A DNA stretch of 64,000 nt, taken from positions 67,615 through 131,614 of the forward strand of contig JBDSDD010000075.1 of NCBI GenBank assembly GCA_039920745.1, in the 5' to 3' direction. A program made the translations under genes and the position numbers. The stretch's first letter is position 1. Each line of letters opens with the position of its first letter. This document shows, piece by piece, positions 31,705-40,563 of this stretch. Below the pieces are notes generated by a model. The model did no database searches. It was not told where the DNA came from and was given only the letters and a program-made list of their open reading frames with translations. Source of the stretch: Scleromatobacter sp039920745 (lineage in GTDB: Bacteria; Pseudomonadota; Gammaproteobacteria; Burkholderiales; Burkholderiaceae_C).

Positions 31705-32811
31705 GACGTCGGGGACGACCCCCAGGGCTTCGCTCTCTTGCAGCGCCTCGAGGGATGGGCGCGCGAACTCGGATTCTCACAGATCGGCGTCGCCGAGGTC
31801 GATCTGGGCGATGCCGAGGCCGGCCTGCGCGCATGGCTGGCGGCCGGCTTCCACGGCAGCATGGACTACATGGCGTTGCACGGCATGTTGCGCGCGCGTC
31901 CGGCCGAACTGCGTCCGGGCGCGCTGCGCATCATCACGGCCCGCATGGACTACCTGCCCGAGAGCCGGGGCGACGACTGGCAGCGGCAGGAGGAGGCGCG
32001 CCTGGCGCGGCCCGGGGAGGCCGTCATCTCGATGTATGCCCGCGGCCGCGACTATCACAAGGTCCTGCGCAATCGCCTGCAGAAGCTCGCCGACCGGCTT
32101 GCCGACGAGATCGGCCCGCTGGGCCATCGCTGCTTCACCGATTCGGCGCCGGTGCTGGAGGTGGAGCTCGCCACGCGGTCAGGATTGGGCTGGCGCGGCA
32201 AGCACACGCTGGCGCTCGCGCGTGACGCGGGGTCGATGTTCTTTCTCGGCGAGATCTTCGTCGACATCGCGCTGCCGCTGACCGCTGCGGCCGAGCCGCA
32301 TTGCGGGCGCTGCACCGCCTGCATCGACGTGTGCCCGACACAGGCCATCGTCGCCCCCGAGCGACTGGATGCGCGCCGCTGCATCTCCTACCTGACGATC
32401 GAGACTGACGACCCCATTCCCCTGGAGTTCCGCCGCGCGATCGGCAACCGCATCTACGGCTGCGACGATTGCCAGGTCGTCTGCCCGTGGAACAAGTTCG
32501 CGCGCCGCAGCCCTTTACCGGACTTTGCAGAACGCGACGATCTTGCCGATCCGCCGTTGCTGGCGCTGTGGGCCTGGAGCGAGGACGAGTTCCTGCGCCG
32601 CACCGAAGGCTCGCCCATTCGCCGCATCGGCCATGGGCGTTGGCAGCGCAACATCGCCGTCGCGCTCGGCAACGCGCTGCATGCGGGCGAACCGCGCGAG
32701 CCGATCGAAGCCGCCTTGCGCGCGCGCCTCGCGAGCGCCGGACCGTTGTTGGCGGAGCACATACAGTGGGCCCTGTCGTCCGCGCCGGACGCTGGCGCGT
32801 TGAACGATTGA
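31687..32811 (+). CDS. queG: Epoxyqueuosine reductase QueG
   Basis: The 374-residue enzyme carries out the last step of queuosine synthesis, reduction of epoxyqueuosine in tRNA, using cobalamin and two [4Fe-4S] clusters. Both cluster motifs are clear: CGRCTACIDVCPTQAI and CDDCQVVCPWN. MDYMALHG and GRDYHKVLR belong to the cobalamin-binding N-terminal half. A -10-like TAGAAT (31675-31680) ends only six bases before the ATG, so a nearly leaderless mRNA is likely. The 5' end overlaps tsaE on the opposite strand. Confidence 0.96.
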   Translation: MLQLRHDVGDDPQGFALLQRLEGWARELGFSQIGVAEVDLGDAEAGLRAWLAAGFHGSMDYMALHGMLRARPAELRPGALRIITARMDYLPESRGDDWQRQEEARLARPGEAVISMYARGRDYHKVLRNRLQKLADRLADEIGPLGHRCFTDSAPVLEVELATRSGLGWRGKHTLALARDAGSMFFLGEIFVDIALPLTAAAEPHCGRCTACIDVCPTQAIVAPERLDARRCISYLTIETDDPIPLEFRRAIGNRIYGCDDCQVVCPWNKFARRSPLPDFAERDDLADPPLLALWAWSEDEFLRRTEGSPIRRIGHGRWQRNIAVALGNALHAGEPREPIEAALRARLASAGPLLAEHIQWALSSAPDAGALND

Positions 32812-32845
32812 GGCGTCACCTGCGATGCCGCCGAAGGAGAAACGA

Positions 32846-33499
32846 ATGCTTCACGACATCGGGCGCACCCCGGCCCGCCGCCTGCTGGCCGGTGCCCGCG
32901 CCCTGGGCCAGGGCCTGCTTGGCATGGCCCTGATCGCACTGGCCGCGCTCGTCTTCATCCCCAGCGCGCACGCCGCCGCGCCGATCACGCTGGAAGACCA
33001 GACCTTCCCTGGCGTCGCCAGCGTCGCCGGCACGCCGCTGCAGCTCAATGGCGTGGGCCTGCGCGCCGCGTTCATCTACAAGGTCTACCTCGCCGGCCTC
33101 TACCTGCCCACCAAGGCGGTCAGCGGCCCCGCGGTGTTCGCCCAAGCCGGCGCCAAGCGCGTGCAGGTGCGCATGCTGATGAACGGCCCGTCCGACGAGT
33201 TCGCCAAGGCCTTCACCGGTGGCATCACCAAGCGCACGCCGGCCGACCAGGTCGCGACGATGCGCGATCGCATCGACGCCTTCGACCGCACCCTGCGCAG
33301 CATCGGCAACGTCAGGAAGGGCGACATCGTCAACCTCGACTACGCGCCCGGCGTCGGCCTCACGATGAGCGTCAACGGCAAGGCCTATGGCGCGCCGGTG
33401 CCGGGCGCGGATCTCTACGCCGCGCTGCTCAACATCTTTGTCGGCGAGCGCCCGGTCGACCCGAAGATGAAGGCCGGCATGCTGGGCACGGCGAGCTGA
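32846..33499 (+). CDS. Exported chalcone-isomerase-like protein
   Basis: The ATG at 32846 follows GAAGGAGAAACG, a good ribosome binding site. The 217-residue product has a signal peptide ending ...IPSAHA-AAP, then GVGLRAAFIYKVYLAGLYLP, the hallmark of the chalcone isomerase-like family, and a conserved C-terminal LYAALLNIFVGERPVD. Bacterial members are periplasmic and seem to be binding proteins rather than flavonoid enzymes. The stop codon is directly followed by the TTG start of xerD, so the two are probably co-transcribed. Confidence 0.9.
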   Translation: MLHDIGRTPARRLLAGARALGQGLLGMALIALAALVFIPSAHAAAPITLEDQTFPGVASVAGTPLQLNGVGLRAAFIYKVYLAGLYLPTKAVSGPAVFAQAGAKRVQVRMLMNGPSDEFAKAFTGGITKRTPADQVATMRDRIDAFDRTLRSIGNVRKGDIVNLDYAPGVGLTMSVNGKAYGAPVPGADLYAALLNIFVGERPVDPKMKAGMLGTAS

Positions 33500-34468
33500 T
33501 TGGTCGACTTCAAGAAGCCTGCGAAACCGCGTGCCGCGAAGGCTGCGGCAGAGCCCGTGAAGCCGTCGGCGGCGTTGCTCCGCAGCCAGGCCGTGATCGA
33601 CCGCTTCCTCGACGGCCTGTGGCTGGAGGACGGCCTCGCCAAGAACTCGCTCGCCGCCTATCGACGCGACCTCACGCTGTTTGCCGCCTGGCTGGCCGAC
33701 GCCGAGGCACGCGATCTGGCGCAGGCGCGTGCGAGCGATGTGCAGGCGTACATGCTGGCGCGTCACGCGAGCAGCAAGGCGACCAGCGCGAACCGGCGCC
33801 TGGCCGTGTTCCGGCGCTTTTTCCGCTGGGGGCTGCGCGAGCGGCTGGTCAGCGAGGATCCGACCTTGCGACTGCGGCCCGCGCGCCAGGCCATGCGCGT
33901 GCCCAAGACGCTCAGCGAGGCGCAGGTCGACGCGCTGCTGGCGGCGCCGCTTGTCGAGGCGCCGCTGGGCGCGCGCGACCGCGCGATGCTGGAGTTGATG
34001 TACGCGAGCGGGTTGCGCGTCAGCGAACTGGTGGAGCTCAAGCTGGTGAACCTGAGCCTGGCCGACGGTGTCGTGCGCGTGATGGGCAAGGGCTCGAAGG
34101 AGCGCCTGGTGCCGTTCGGCGACGAGGCGCGGCGCTGGCTGGAATCGTGGCTGCAGACGGCCCGGCCCGCGCTGCTCGACGGGCGTCGCAGCGACGCGCT
34201 GTTCGTCACCGTGCGCGCGGCCGCGATGTCACGCCAGATGTTCTGGAACCTGGTCAAGAAGTACGCGTTGGCCGCGGGCATCCGCCTGGCGATCTCGCCG
34301 CACACGCTGCGCCACGCGTTCGCGACGCACCTGCTCAATCACGGCGCCGACCTGCGCGCCGTGCAACTGCTGCTGGGGCACGCGGACATCTCCACGACGA
34401 CGATCTACACCCACGTCGCGCGGGAGCGCTTGCGCCAGCTGCACGCCAAGCACCATCCGCGCGGTTGA
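33500..34468 (+). CDS. xerD: Site-specific tyrosine recombinase XerD
   Basis: In 322 residues, an N-terminal SAM-like domain is followed by the catalytic domain with Arg173 (ASGLRVSELVEL), Lys197 (GKGSKERLVP), His268 and Arg271 (HTLRHAFATHLL), His294 (LGHADIS) and nucleophile Tyr303 (YTHV). All six catalytic residues are present. It resolves chromosome dimers with XerC at dif. The TTG start is contiguous with the previous stop and gives a basic, Ala-rich N-terminal extension of about 25 residues compared with E. coli XerD. A start further in is possible. No xerC or dif site is seen here. Confidence 0.95.
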   Translation: MVDFKKPAKPRAAKAAAEPVKPSAALLRSQAVIDRFLDGLWLEDGLAKNSLAAYRRDLTLFAAWLADAEARDLAQARASDVQAYMLARHASSKATSANRRLAVFRRFFRWGLRERLVSEDPTLRLRPARQAMRVPKTLSEAQVDALLAAPLVEAPLGARDRAMLELMYASGLRVSELVELKLVNLSLADGVVRVMGKGSKERLVPFGDEARRWLESWLQTARPALLDGRRSDALFVTVRAAAMSRQMFWNLVKKYALAAGIRLAISPHTLRHAFATHLLNHGADLRAVQLLLGHADISTTTIYTHVARERLRQLHAKHHPRG

Positions 34469-34481
34469 ATCCGCCAGTGCG

Positions 34482-34973
34482 TCAGTGGTGCTGCCACACC
34501 CACAGCGTCGTGCCGCGGGCGTCGAAGTTGGTCATCGTGAACGTGCCGAACGAGGCGCCGCCGCTGTTGAACTGCAGGCCGGTGGACGTGCGCAGCACGT
34601 CCGATAGCGTGAACGTGAACGACACCGGCTTCGCGTCAACGATGGTCTGCGCCACCGGCTCGCCGTGGTAGTCCGGCATCGAGTCCAGCGACAGGCCCGC
34701 GCTCTCGAGCGAGGCGGCGAACTCGGTGGGCGTCAGCAGCGTTGCGCCGGTGCTGCTGGAAAACGCGAGCGCCAGGCCGCTGGCGAACGGGTTCTGGCCG
34801 CTCGACGCGCCCTGCAGGCCCGCAAGGATCGTGCCGTCGGCGCCGCGCACGGCACTCATCTCGGCGTCGTCCAGGGGCTTGGGCGTCGCGTTCGCGAACG
34901 GGTTCAACATCCCCGCGAACACCAGCGTGCAGGCGATTCGCAGGGCCTTGGAGGGGAGGGATCGGCAATGCAT
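34482..34973 (-). CDS. Small exported protein with LDDAEMSAVRG motif
   Basis: The ATG at 34973 follows AAAGGAAGTGTCCG, a clear ribosome binding site. The 163-residue product has a signal peptide (LRIACTLVFAGMLNPFANA) and, directly after it, PLDDAEMSAVRGADG. That motif resembles the processed N-terminus of a group of beta/gamma-proteobacterial secreted proteins related to DUF6160. The rest is Ser/Thr/Gly-rich, beta-type sequence. Its function is unknown and it is not part of an evident operon. Convergent with xerD. Confidence 0.6.
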   Translation of the reverse strand: MHCRSLPSKALRIACTLVFAGMLNPFANATPKPLDDAEMSAVRGADGTILAGLQGASSGQNPFASGLALAFSSSTGATLLTPTEFAASLESAGLSLDSMPDYHGEPVAQTIVDAKPVSFTFTLSDVLRTSTGLQFNSGGASFGTFTMTNFDARGTTLWVWQHH

Positions 34974-35100
34974 CGGACACTTCCTTTTTTTGGAAGTTCC
35001 AATGTGCCGATCGCAGGATTTGTCGATGGGTGGATGAGGGGCTGCGCGCCCCTCGTTCACTCGCTCAAGTTGGTCGGCCGGCTGCCGACCCGAGGGACGC

Positions 35101-35862
35101 TCAGGCGGTGATGCCGCCGTCGACCGACAGCGACTGGCCGGTGACGTACGAGGCCTTGTCGGACGCCGTGAAGACGATCAGGTTGGCCACTTCGTCCGGA
35201 CGTCCGAGGCGCTTGGCCGGCACCTGGTCGGTGAGCCAGGCCTTGCCGTCGGCGCCGCCGGTGAAGCGGTCCAGCATGTCGGTCTGGATAGGGCCCGGGG
35301 CCACGGCGTTGATGCGGATGCCGGTCGTCGCGAATTCGAGTGCCGCGGAACGAGTGAGGCCTTCGACCGCGAACTTGCTGGCGACATAGACCGATGCGCC
35401 TGCCGCGCCGATCTTGCCGTAGGCCGACGACACGTTGACGATGCTGCCGCTGCCTTGCGCCTGCATCACGCGCAACTGGTGCTTCATGCTCAGCAGGACG
35501 CCCAGCACGTTGGTATCGAAGACCGCGGCGTAGCTTTCGGGCGTCTGGTCGACGACCGGGCCTGGCGTGCCTTCGGTGCCGGCGTTGTTGACGGCGGCGT
35601 CGAGGCGGCCGAAGCGTTCGACGGTCTGGTCGACGAGGCTGCGCACCTCGCCGTCGTGGCGCACGTCGGCGCGCAGGAACACGGCTTCGGCGCCGAGCCC
35701 GCGCAGTTCGGCGGCGAGCGCGTCGCCGGCGTCCTGGTTGCGGCCCGAGACGACGACGCGTGCGCCGTCACGCGCGAATGCGAGCGCCGTCGCGCGGCCG
35801 ATGCCGGCGAGGGCGCCGGTGATGAGGACGACAGGGGAGGTCTTGCTGGCGGTTGCGGTCAT
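35101..35862 (-). CDS. Short-chain dehydrogenase/reductase (SDR)
   Basis: The 253-residue protein of the classical SDR type has the cofactor motif TGALAGIG (TGxxxGIG), NNAG, the catalytic Ser in NVSSAYG, YVASK (YxxxK) and PGPIQTDM. Arg in SGRNQD after strand 2 suggests NADP(H) preference. The substrate cannot be read from sequence. The ATG at 35862 follows CCTGGAATC. Upstream lies an inverted repeat (35893-35906), and 187 bases further is a TetR-family gene on the same strand, a likely regulator. Confidence 0.92.
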   Translation of the reverse strand: MTATASKTSPVVLITGALAGIGRATALAFARDGARVVVSGRNQDAGDALAAELRGLGAEAVFLRADVRHDGEVRSLVDQTVERFGRLDAAVNNAGTEGTPGPVVDQTPESYAAVFDTNVLGVLLSMKHQLRVMQAQGSGSIVNVSSAYGKIGAAGASVYVASKFAVEGLTRSAALEFATTGIRINAVAPGPIQTDMLDRFTGGADGKAWLTDQVPAKRLGRPDEVANLIVFTASDKASYVTGQSLSVDGGITA

Positions 35863-35892
35863 GGTGATTCCAGGTGGTGAGAAGAGGAGAAC

Positions 35893-35911
35893 GTACAAAT
35901 ATGTACGAACG
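35893..35911. promoter_or_regulatory. Inverted repeat upstream of the SDR gene, candidate TetR operator
   Basis: GTACA-AATA-TGTAC at 35893-35906 is a perfect 5-bp-arm dyad. It runs into TACGAACGTA (35904-35913), a second overlapping dyad (TACG-AA-CGTA). It lies 31 bases upstream of the SDR start codon in an unusually AT-rich patch, where the promoter is expected. Assignment to the nearby TetR protein is inference. Confidence 0.4.
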
Positions 35912-36049
35912 TATTAGATGAATTCAAGTGACAACAGTGAAATTGGGGCGAGCCGACTTCCTGGCGGTAAGCGGCCAGCACGGCCGACTGCGTTTTTGAG
36001 CGTCAAACGATCAGGACACTTGTGCGCAATCGCCCCAGCGGCAGGCCTG

Positions 36050-36658
36050 TCAGGGAGCCGGCTCGGCCTGGCCGATGCGCTTGAGCACGCTGGCGAACAG
36101 CACTTCCTTGAAGCGCTCAACGGCCACCGGGCTGCGCTGCGCCTTGGCCAGCAGCATCGCGCCCTGCAGCGAGGCCAGGATGAAGGCGGCCACTTCCTCG
36201 CAGTCGGTGGACGGTGCGATCTCGCCGGCCTTGACCGCGGCGCGCAGGCAGTAGGCGAGGGCGGACTGGACGGCGGCGAAGGCCTCGACCACGCGCAGGC
36301 GGATCGCGTCGCCGCAGTCGTTGGACTCCGCGGTGAAGTTGCCGAACAGGCAGCCGTTCTTCATGCTGTCCTGGTTGAGCTTGTCCTTGCCATTGTCGAT
36401 GTAGGCCCGCAGGCGCTGCAACGGCGGCAGTTCGTCGTTGCGCAGCGTCTGGCGCATCAACTCGCTCGCGCCTTCGTAGTAGAGGCCGATCACCTCCAGG
36501 CCGAAGGCTTCCTTCGATGCGAAGTGGTTGGTGAACGAGCCTTGCGGAACCCCCGCGGCCTGCACGATGTCGCGCACGCTGGCGCCCCCGAACCCACGCT
36601 CGTGGACGACCTGCATGCCCACATGCAGCAGCTTTTCGCGGTGGGAGGGCTTGGGCAT
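36050..36658 (-). CDS. TetR/AcrR-family transcriptional regulator
   Basis: The 202-residue product has the N-terminal helix-turn-helix GGASVRDIVQAAGVPQGSFTNHFASKEAF, spanning about residues 24-50, typical of TetR proteins. The C-terminal ligand-binding half contains MKNGCLFGNFTAES, typical of the NemR/YcdC-like branch that senses electrophiles through a Cys. The ATG at 36658 was chosen over 36673 because it directly begins MPKPSHREKLL. It lies upstream of the SDR gene on the same strand and probably controls it. An inverted repeat at its own start suggests autoregulation. Confidence 0.92.
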   Translation of the reverse strand: MPKPSHREKLLHVGMQVVHERGFGGASVRDIVQAAGVPQGSFTNHFASKEAFGLEVIGLYYEGASELMRQTLRNDELPPLQRLRAYIDNGKDKLNQDSMKNGCLFGNFTAESNDCGDAIRLRVVEAFAAVQSALAYCLRAAVKAGEIAPSTDCEEVAAFILASLQGAMLLAKAQRSPVAVERFKEVLFASVLKRIGQAEPAP

Positions 36659-36662
36659 GGAC

Positions 36663-36685
36663 GAATAATACACTCGTCCTTATTC
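36663..36685. promoter_or_regulatory. Inverted repeat at the TetR gene start, candidate auto-operator
   Basis: GAATAA (36663-36668) and TTATTC (36680-36685) form 6-bp arms with an 11-base spacer, just upstream of the TetR ATG at 36658. TetR operators usually overlap the promoter of their own gene. The sequence differs from the dyad before the SDR gene, so a shared site is not proven. Confidence 0.35.
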
Positions 36686-36704
36686 TGGATCAAGCGGGCA
36701 CGCT

Positions 36705-37196
36705 TCAACCGTCGCAAGGCATCGGCCCGGCCGGCTTGATCTCCTCCAGGCAGATCATCGAGCGCACATTGGCCACGCCCGGCACCTGCATCAGCCGGTC
36801 GGTGAGGAAGTGGGACAGGGCCTTCAGATCCTGCGCGACGACCTTGAGCAGGTAGTCGCAGTCGCCCGACACGATGTGGCACTCGAGCACTTGCGGGAAG
36901 TCGCGCAGTTGGGCCTCGATCTCGCGCACCTGGCCGAACGCGTTGCCGACGATGTTGAGGCTGACGTAGGCGGTGACGCCCAGCCCGACCGCCGCCGCCT
37001 CGACGCTGGCACGGTAGCCGCGGATCACGCCGCGCTCCTCCAGCGCCCGCACGCGGCGGAAGCATTGCGGGGCCGAGAGGTGGATGATGGCGGCGAGCTC
37101 CACGTTAGACATTCGCCCCGAAACCTGCAGGTTCTCAAGAATCTTTCGGTCGATGGCATCCAGGGGGATCGAAGCTGTGCTCACGCTGTTTTCCAC
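36705..37196 (-). CDS. Lrp/AsnC-family transcriptional regulator
   Basis: The 163-residue protein has an N-terminal helix-turn-helix (LDAIDRKILENLQVSGRMSN, then CFRRVRALEERGVIRGY) and a C-terminal RAM effector domain (CHIVSGDCDYLLKVVAQDL, VRSMICLEEIKP). Such regulators respond to amino acids as octamers. The amino acid ABC transporter about 0.9 kb away could be a target, but nothing in the sequence proves it. GGAA-N7-TTCC at 37238-37252 upstream is a possible self-binding dyad. Confidence 0.93.
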   Translation of the reverse strand: MENSVSTASIPLDAIDRKILENLQVSGRMSNVELAAIIHLSAPQCFRRVRALEERGVIRGYRASVEAAAVGLGVTAYVSLNIVGNAFGQVREIEAQLRDFPQVLECHIVSGDCDYLLKVVAQDLKALSHFLTDRLMQVPGVANVRSMICLEEIKPAGPMPCDG

Positions 37197-37393
37197 GAAA
37201 TAAACGTGCGTATCTTAGGGTTTGCCACGCAATTTTTGGAACACATATTTCCTGTGCCGGCGGCTACAGTCGACCGTTTTGTGACAACCCGCGCTGTCTT
37301 TGCATCGTTTGGACAAACGGCTCGCTTCTTGCGTCACATCTGTGGCGTAGGCGCCATTGACGACCGCCCCCGTTAAAAGACAATCGCGCCCCC

Positions 37394-37993
37394 ATGGATC
37401 ACACGTTTCTCTCCGCGTTCATTCTGCTGTTGCTGGTGCTCGATCCGTTCGGCAGCCTGCCGATCTTCATCTCGATCCTGGGCGCGGTGAAGCCGGAGCG
37501 CCGCACCTTCGTGGCCGTGCGCGAGGTGCTGATCGCGTTCGCCGTGCTGGTGCTGTTCATGGTGTCGGGGCAGGGCTTCCTGACGCTGATGCGGCTGTCG
37601 GAGCGCTCGCTCGAGGTGGCCGGGGGCGTGATCCTGATCATCATCGCGATCCGCATGATCTTCGGCGGTGGCGCCGAGATCTACGGCAGCGACGTGGGCC
37701 AGCGTGAGCCGTTCATCTTTCCGCTGGCCGTGCCGCTGCTGGCCGGCCCGTCGGCCATGGCCACCGTGCTGCTGCTGGCGTCGCGCCAGCCCGAGCACCT
37801 GTTCACCTGGATCGGCGCGCTGACCGCGGCGCTGGCCGTCAGCGGCGCAGTGCTGCTGGCCGCCAACCACATCCGCCGCGCGCTGGGCTCGCAGATGGTG
37901 GCCGCCATCGAAAAGCTGATGGGTTTGGTCTTGACCGCCGTCGCCGTGGAGATGATCCTCGCCGGCCTCAAGCGTTATTTTCTCGGCCTCTGA
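37394..37993 (+). CDS. MarC-family integral membrane protein
   Basis: The 199-residue protein has six predicted membrane helices. LLLVLDPFGSLPIFISIL and PLAVPLLAGPSAMATVLLL are the two conserved loops of the UPF0056/MarC family. The family has no settled function; it was once wrongly linked to multidrug resistance. It lies 73 bases upstream of the amino acid ABC operon on the same strand, and could share transcription with it. Confidence 0.92.
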   Translation: MDHTFLSAFILLLLVLDPFGSLPIFISILGAVKPERRTFVAVREVLIAFAVLVLFMVSGQGFLTLMRLSERSLEVAGGVILIIIAIRMIFGGGAEIYGSDVGQREPFIFPLAVPLLAGPSAMATVLLLASRQPEHLFTWIGALTAALAVSGAVLLAANHIRRALGSQMVAAIEKLMGLVLTAVAVEMILAGLKRYFLGL

Positions 37994-38066
37994 TCCGCGT
38001 TTCAAATCCAGTTTTCCGATTCCCGTTTTTCCGCTCGAACCGTCCCCGAGACGAAGGACTCCTCTC

Positions 38067-38858
38067 ATGACCCGAATCCAGACTCCGCTGAAATCCCTGT
38101 CCCGCCGCGTCGCCATCGCCGCGGCCACCGTCGGCCTGTTCGCCGCGGCCACCGCGCAGGCGCGTCCGCTCGAGGACATCCGCAAGAGCGGCACGATCGT
38201 GATCGCCAGCGAAGGCAAGTTCGCGCCGTTCAACTTCGTCGACGCCGGCAAGCTCACCGGGTTCGAGATCGACGTCGCCAACGCCGTCGCCGCCAAGATG
38301 GGCCTGAAGGTGGAGTGGAAGTCCATGGGCTTCGACGGCCTGCTGGTGGGCCTGCAGCAGGACCGCTGGGACATGGTGATCGCCTCGCACGGCGTGACCG
38401 ACGAGCGCGCGAAGGTCGTCACGTTCGCCAACCCGCACTACTGCACCGGCGGCGTGATCATCTCCAAGGACGGCGCGATCAAGTCGGCCAAGGATCTCAC
38501 CGGCAAGGTGGTCGCCGTGCAGACCGGCACCACCTACTACGACAACGCGAAGAAGCTGCCGGTCAAGGACGTCAAGAACTTTCCGCAGGACAACTCGGCC
38601 CGCGCCGCGCTGGAGACGGGCCATGTCGACGCCTGGATCACCGACAAGTTCGGCGGCAAGGCCTCGCTGGCGGCGACGCCCGCCACGTCGCTGAAGACGG
38701 GCGACCTCCTGTTCACCGAGAAGATCGCGGCCGCCGTCGGCAAGGGCAACACGGGCCTCGTCACCGAGGTCAACAAGGCGCTCGCCGCGATCCTGGCCGA
38801 CGGCGAGTACGCTGCGATCTCCAAGAAGTGGTTCAACGAAGACATCCGCTGCAAGTGA
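38067..38858 (+). CDS. Polar amino acid ABC transporter, substrate-binding protein
   Basis: The 263-residue periplasmic protein has a signal peptide (VAIAAATVGLFAAATAQA), then IRKSGTIVIASEGKFAPFNF and the family-3 solute-binding segments GFEIDVANAVAAKMG and WDMVIASHGVTDERA. The last also contains the Arg that holds the amino acid carboxylate. The exact amino acid is not deducible. GAAGGACT lies before the ATG. It is first of three genes (binding protein, permease, ATPase), with the permease starting two bases after its stop. Confidence 0.94.
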   Translation: MTRIQTPLKSLSRRVAIAAATVGLFAAATAQARPLEDIRKSGTIVIASEGKFAPFNFVDAGKLTGFEIDVANAVAAKMGLKVEWKSMGFDGLLVGLQQDRWDMVIASHGVTDERAKVVTFANPHYCTGGVIISKDGAIKSAKDLTGKVVAVQTGTTYYDNAKKLPVKDVKNFPQDNSARAALETGHVDAWITDKFGGKASLAATPATSLKTGDLLFTEKIAAAVGKGNTGLVTEVNKALAAILADGEYAAISKKWFNEDIRCK

Positions 38859-38860
38859 CC

Positions 38861-39645
38861 ATGGCGATCCTCAAGAGCCCGTGGCCCGCGCACTGGGGCC
38901 GCAAGCAACGCAGCAACGCCACGATGGCGGTCGCCGTGGTCGGGATGATCGTCGTGCTGTGGCTGCTCGCACACCTGGTCGCGCTCGCGCCCGAGCCCAT
39001 CGGCAGCAACGCGCAGGCGTTCGCCGACGGCGCGCGCGTGACGGTCGAACTGACGATCGTTTCCGGGCTCGCCGGCGTTTTGCTGGGCATCGTCGCGGCG
39101 CTCGGCAAGCTGTCGCGCATCCCGCCGCTGCGCTGGATGGCGTCGTTCTACGTGTGGGTGATCCGCGGCACGCCGCTGCTGATCCAGGTCTTCTTCGCCT
39201 ACTTCGCGCTGCCGCAGATCCTGCCGTTCGTGAAGATGGACGAGTTCGGCTGGGCCTGCGTCGCACTGTCGCTCAACGTCGGTGCTTACAACGCCGAGGC
39301 GATCCGCTCCGGCCTGCTCGCGGTGCCCAAGGGCCAGTTGGAGGCAGCGCGGTCGCTGGGCATGAACGGCTGGTTCACGTTCCTCGACGTCACGCTGCCG
39401 CAGGCGTTCAAGATCGCGTTGCCGCCGCTGGTCAACAACATCGTCGCGCTGCTCAAGGACTCGTCGCTGGCCTCGGTGATCGGCCTGGTCGAACTCACCA
39501 ACACCGCCGACCTGCTGCGCGCCAAGACCTACCTGCCGATCCCGTCCCTGGTGACGTCCGCGGCCATCTACCTGCTGCTGACCACCGTGATGACGCACTT
39601 TTCCGGGGCGGTCGAACGGCGTTTCGACATCGAGGACAAGCTCGC

Positions 39646-39649
<4 letters not shown>
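38861..39649 (+). CDS. Polar amino acid ABC transporter, permease
   Basis: The 262-residue inner-membrane protein has about five to six helices. It carries the HisM/GlnP-type motif EAARSLGMNGWFTFLDVTLPQ, the EAA loop that contacts the ATPase, and YVWVIRGTPLLIQVFF, typical of this permease family. The ATG is two bases after the binding-protein stop, and its own stop overlaps the ATPase start (ATGA). Because only one permease gene is present, it probably works as a homodimer. Confidence 0.94.
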
Positions 39650-40428
<779 letters not shown>

Positions 40429-40563
40429 CGAGCCCCGGGACAACCCGCCACGACCCCAAGAATCACCGGCGAACCAGGCGCCGGATATGACGGACACGAG
40501 TCCGCGAAGCCAGTCGTTCTCCCTTTCCCACCACCCCCATTAACGCCCCCAAGGAGGGACGCC

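Noticed and set aside
37238..37252. GGAA-N7-TTCC dyad upstream of the Lrp gene as an Lrp site
   Set aside because: The arms are only four bases and the match to the Lrp consensus is weak; mentioned in the gene entry but not listed as a site.
40429..40563. Possible riboswitch (cobalamin or similar) before the TonB-dependent receptor
   Set aside because: I could not find the conserved cobalamin core or any matching aptamer fold; only a short CGGAC/GTCCG hairpin is present.
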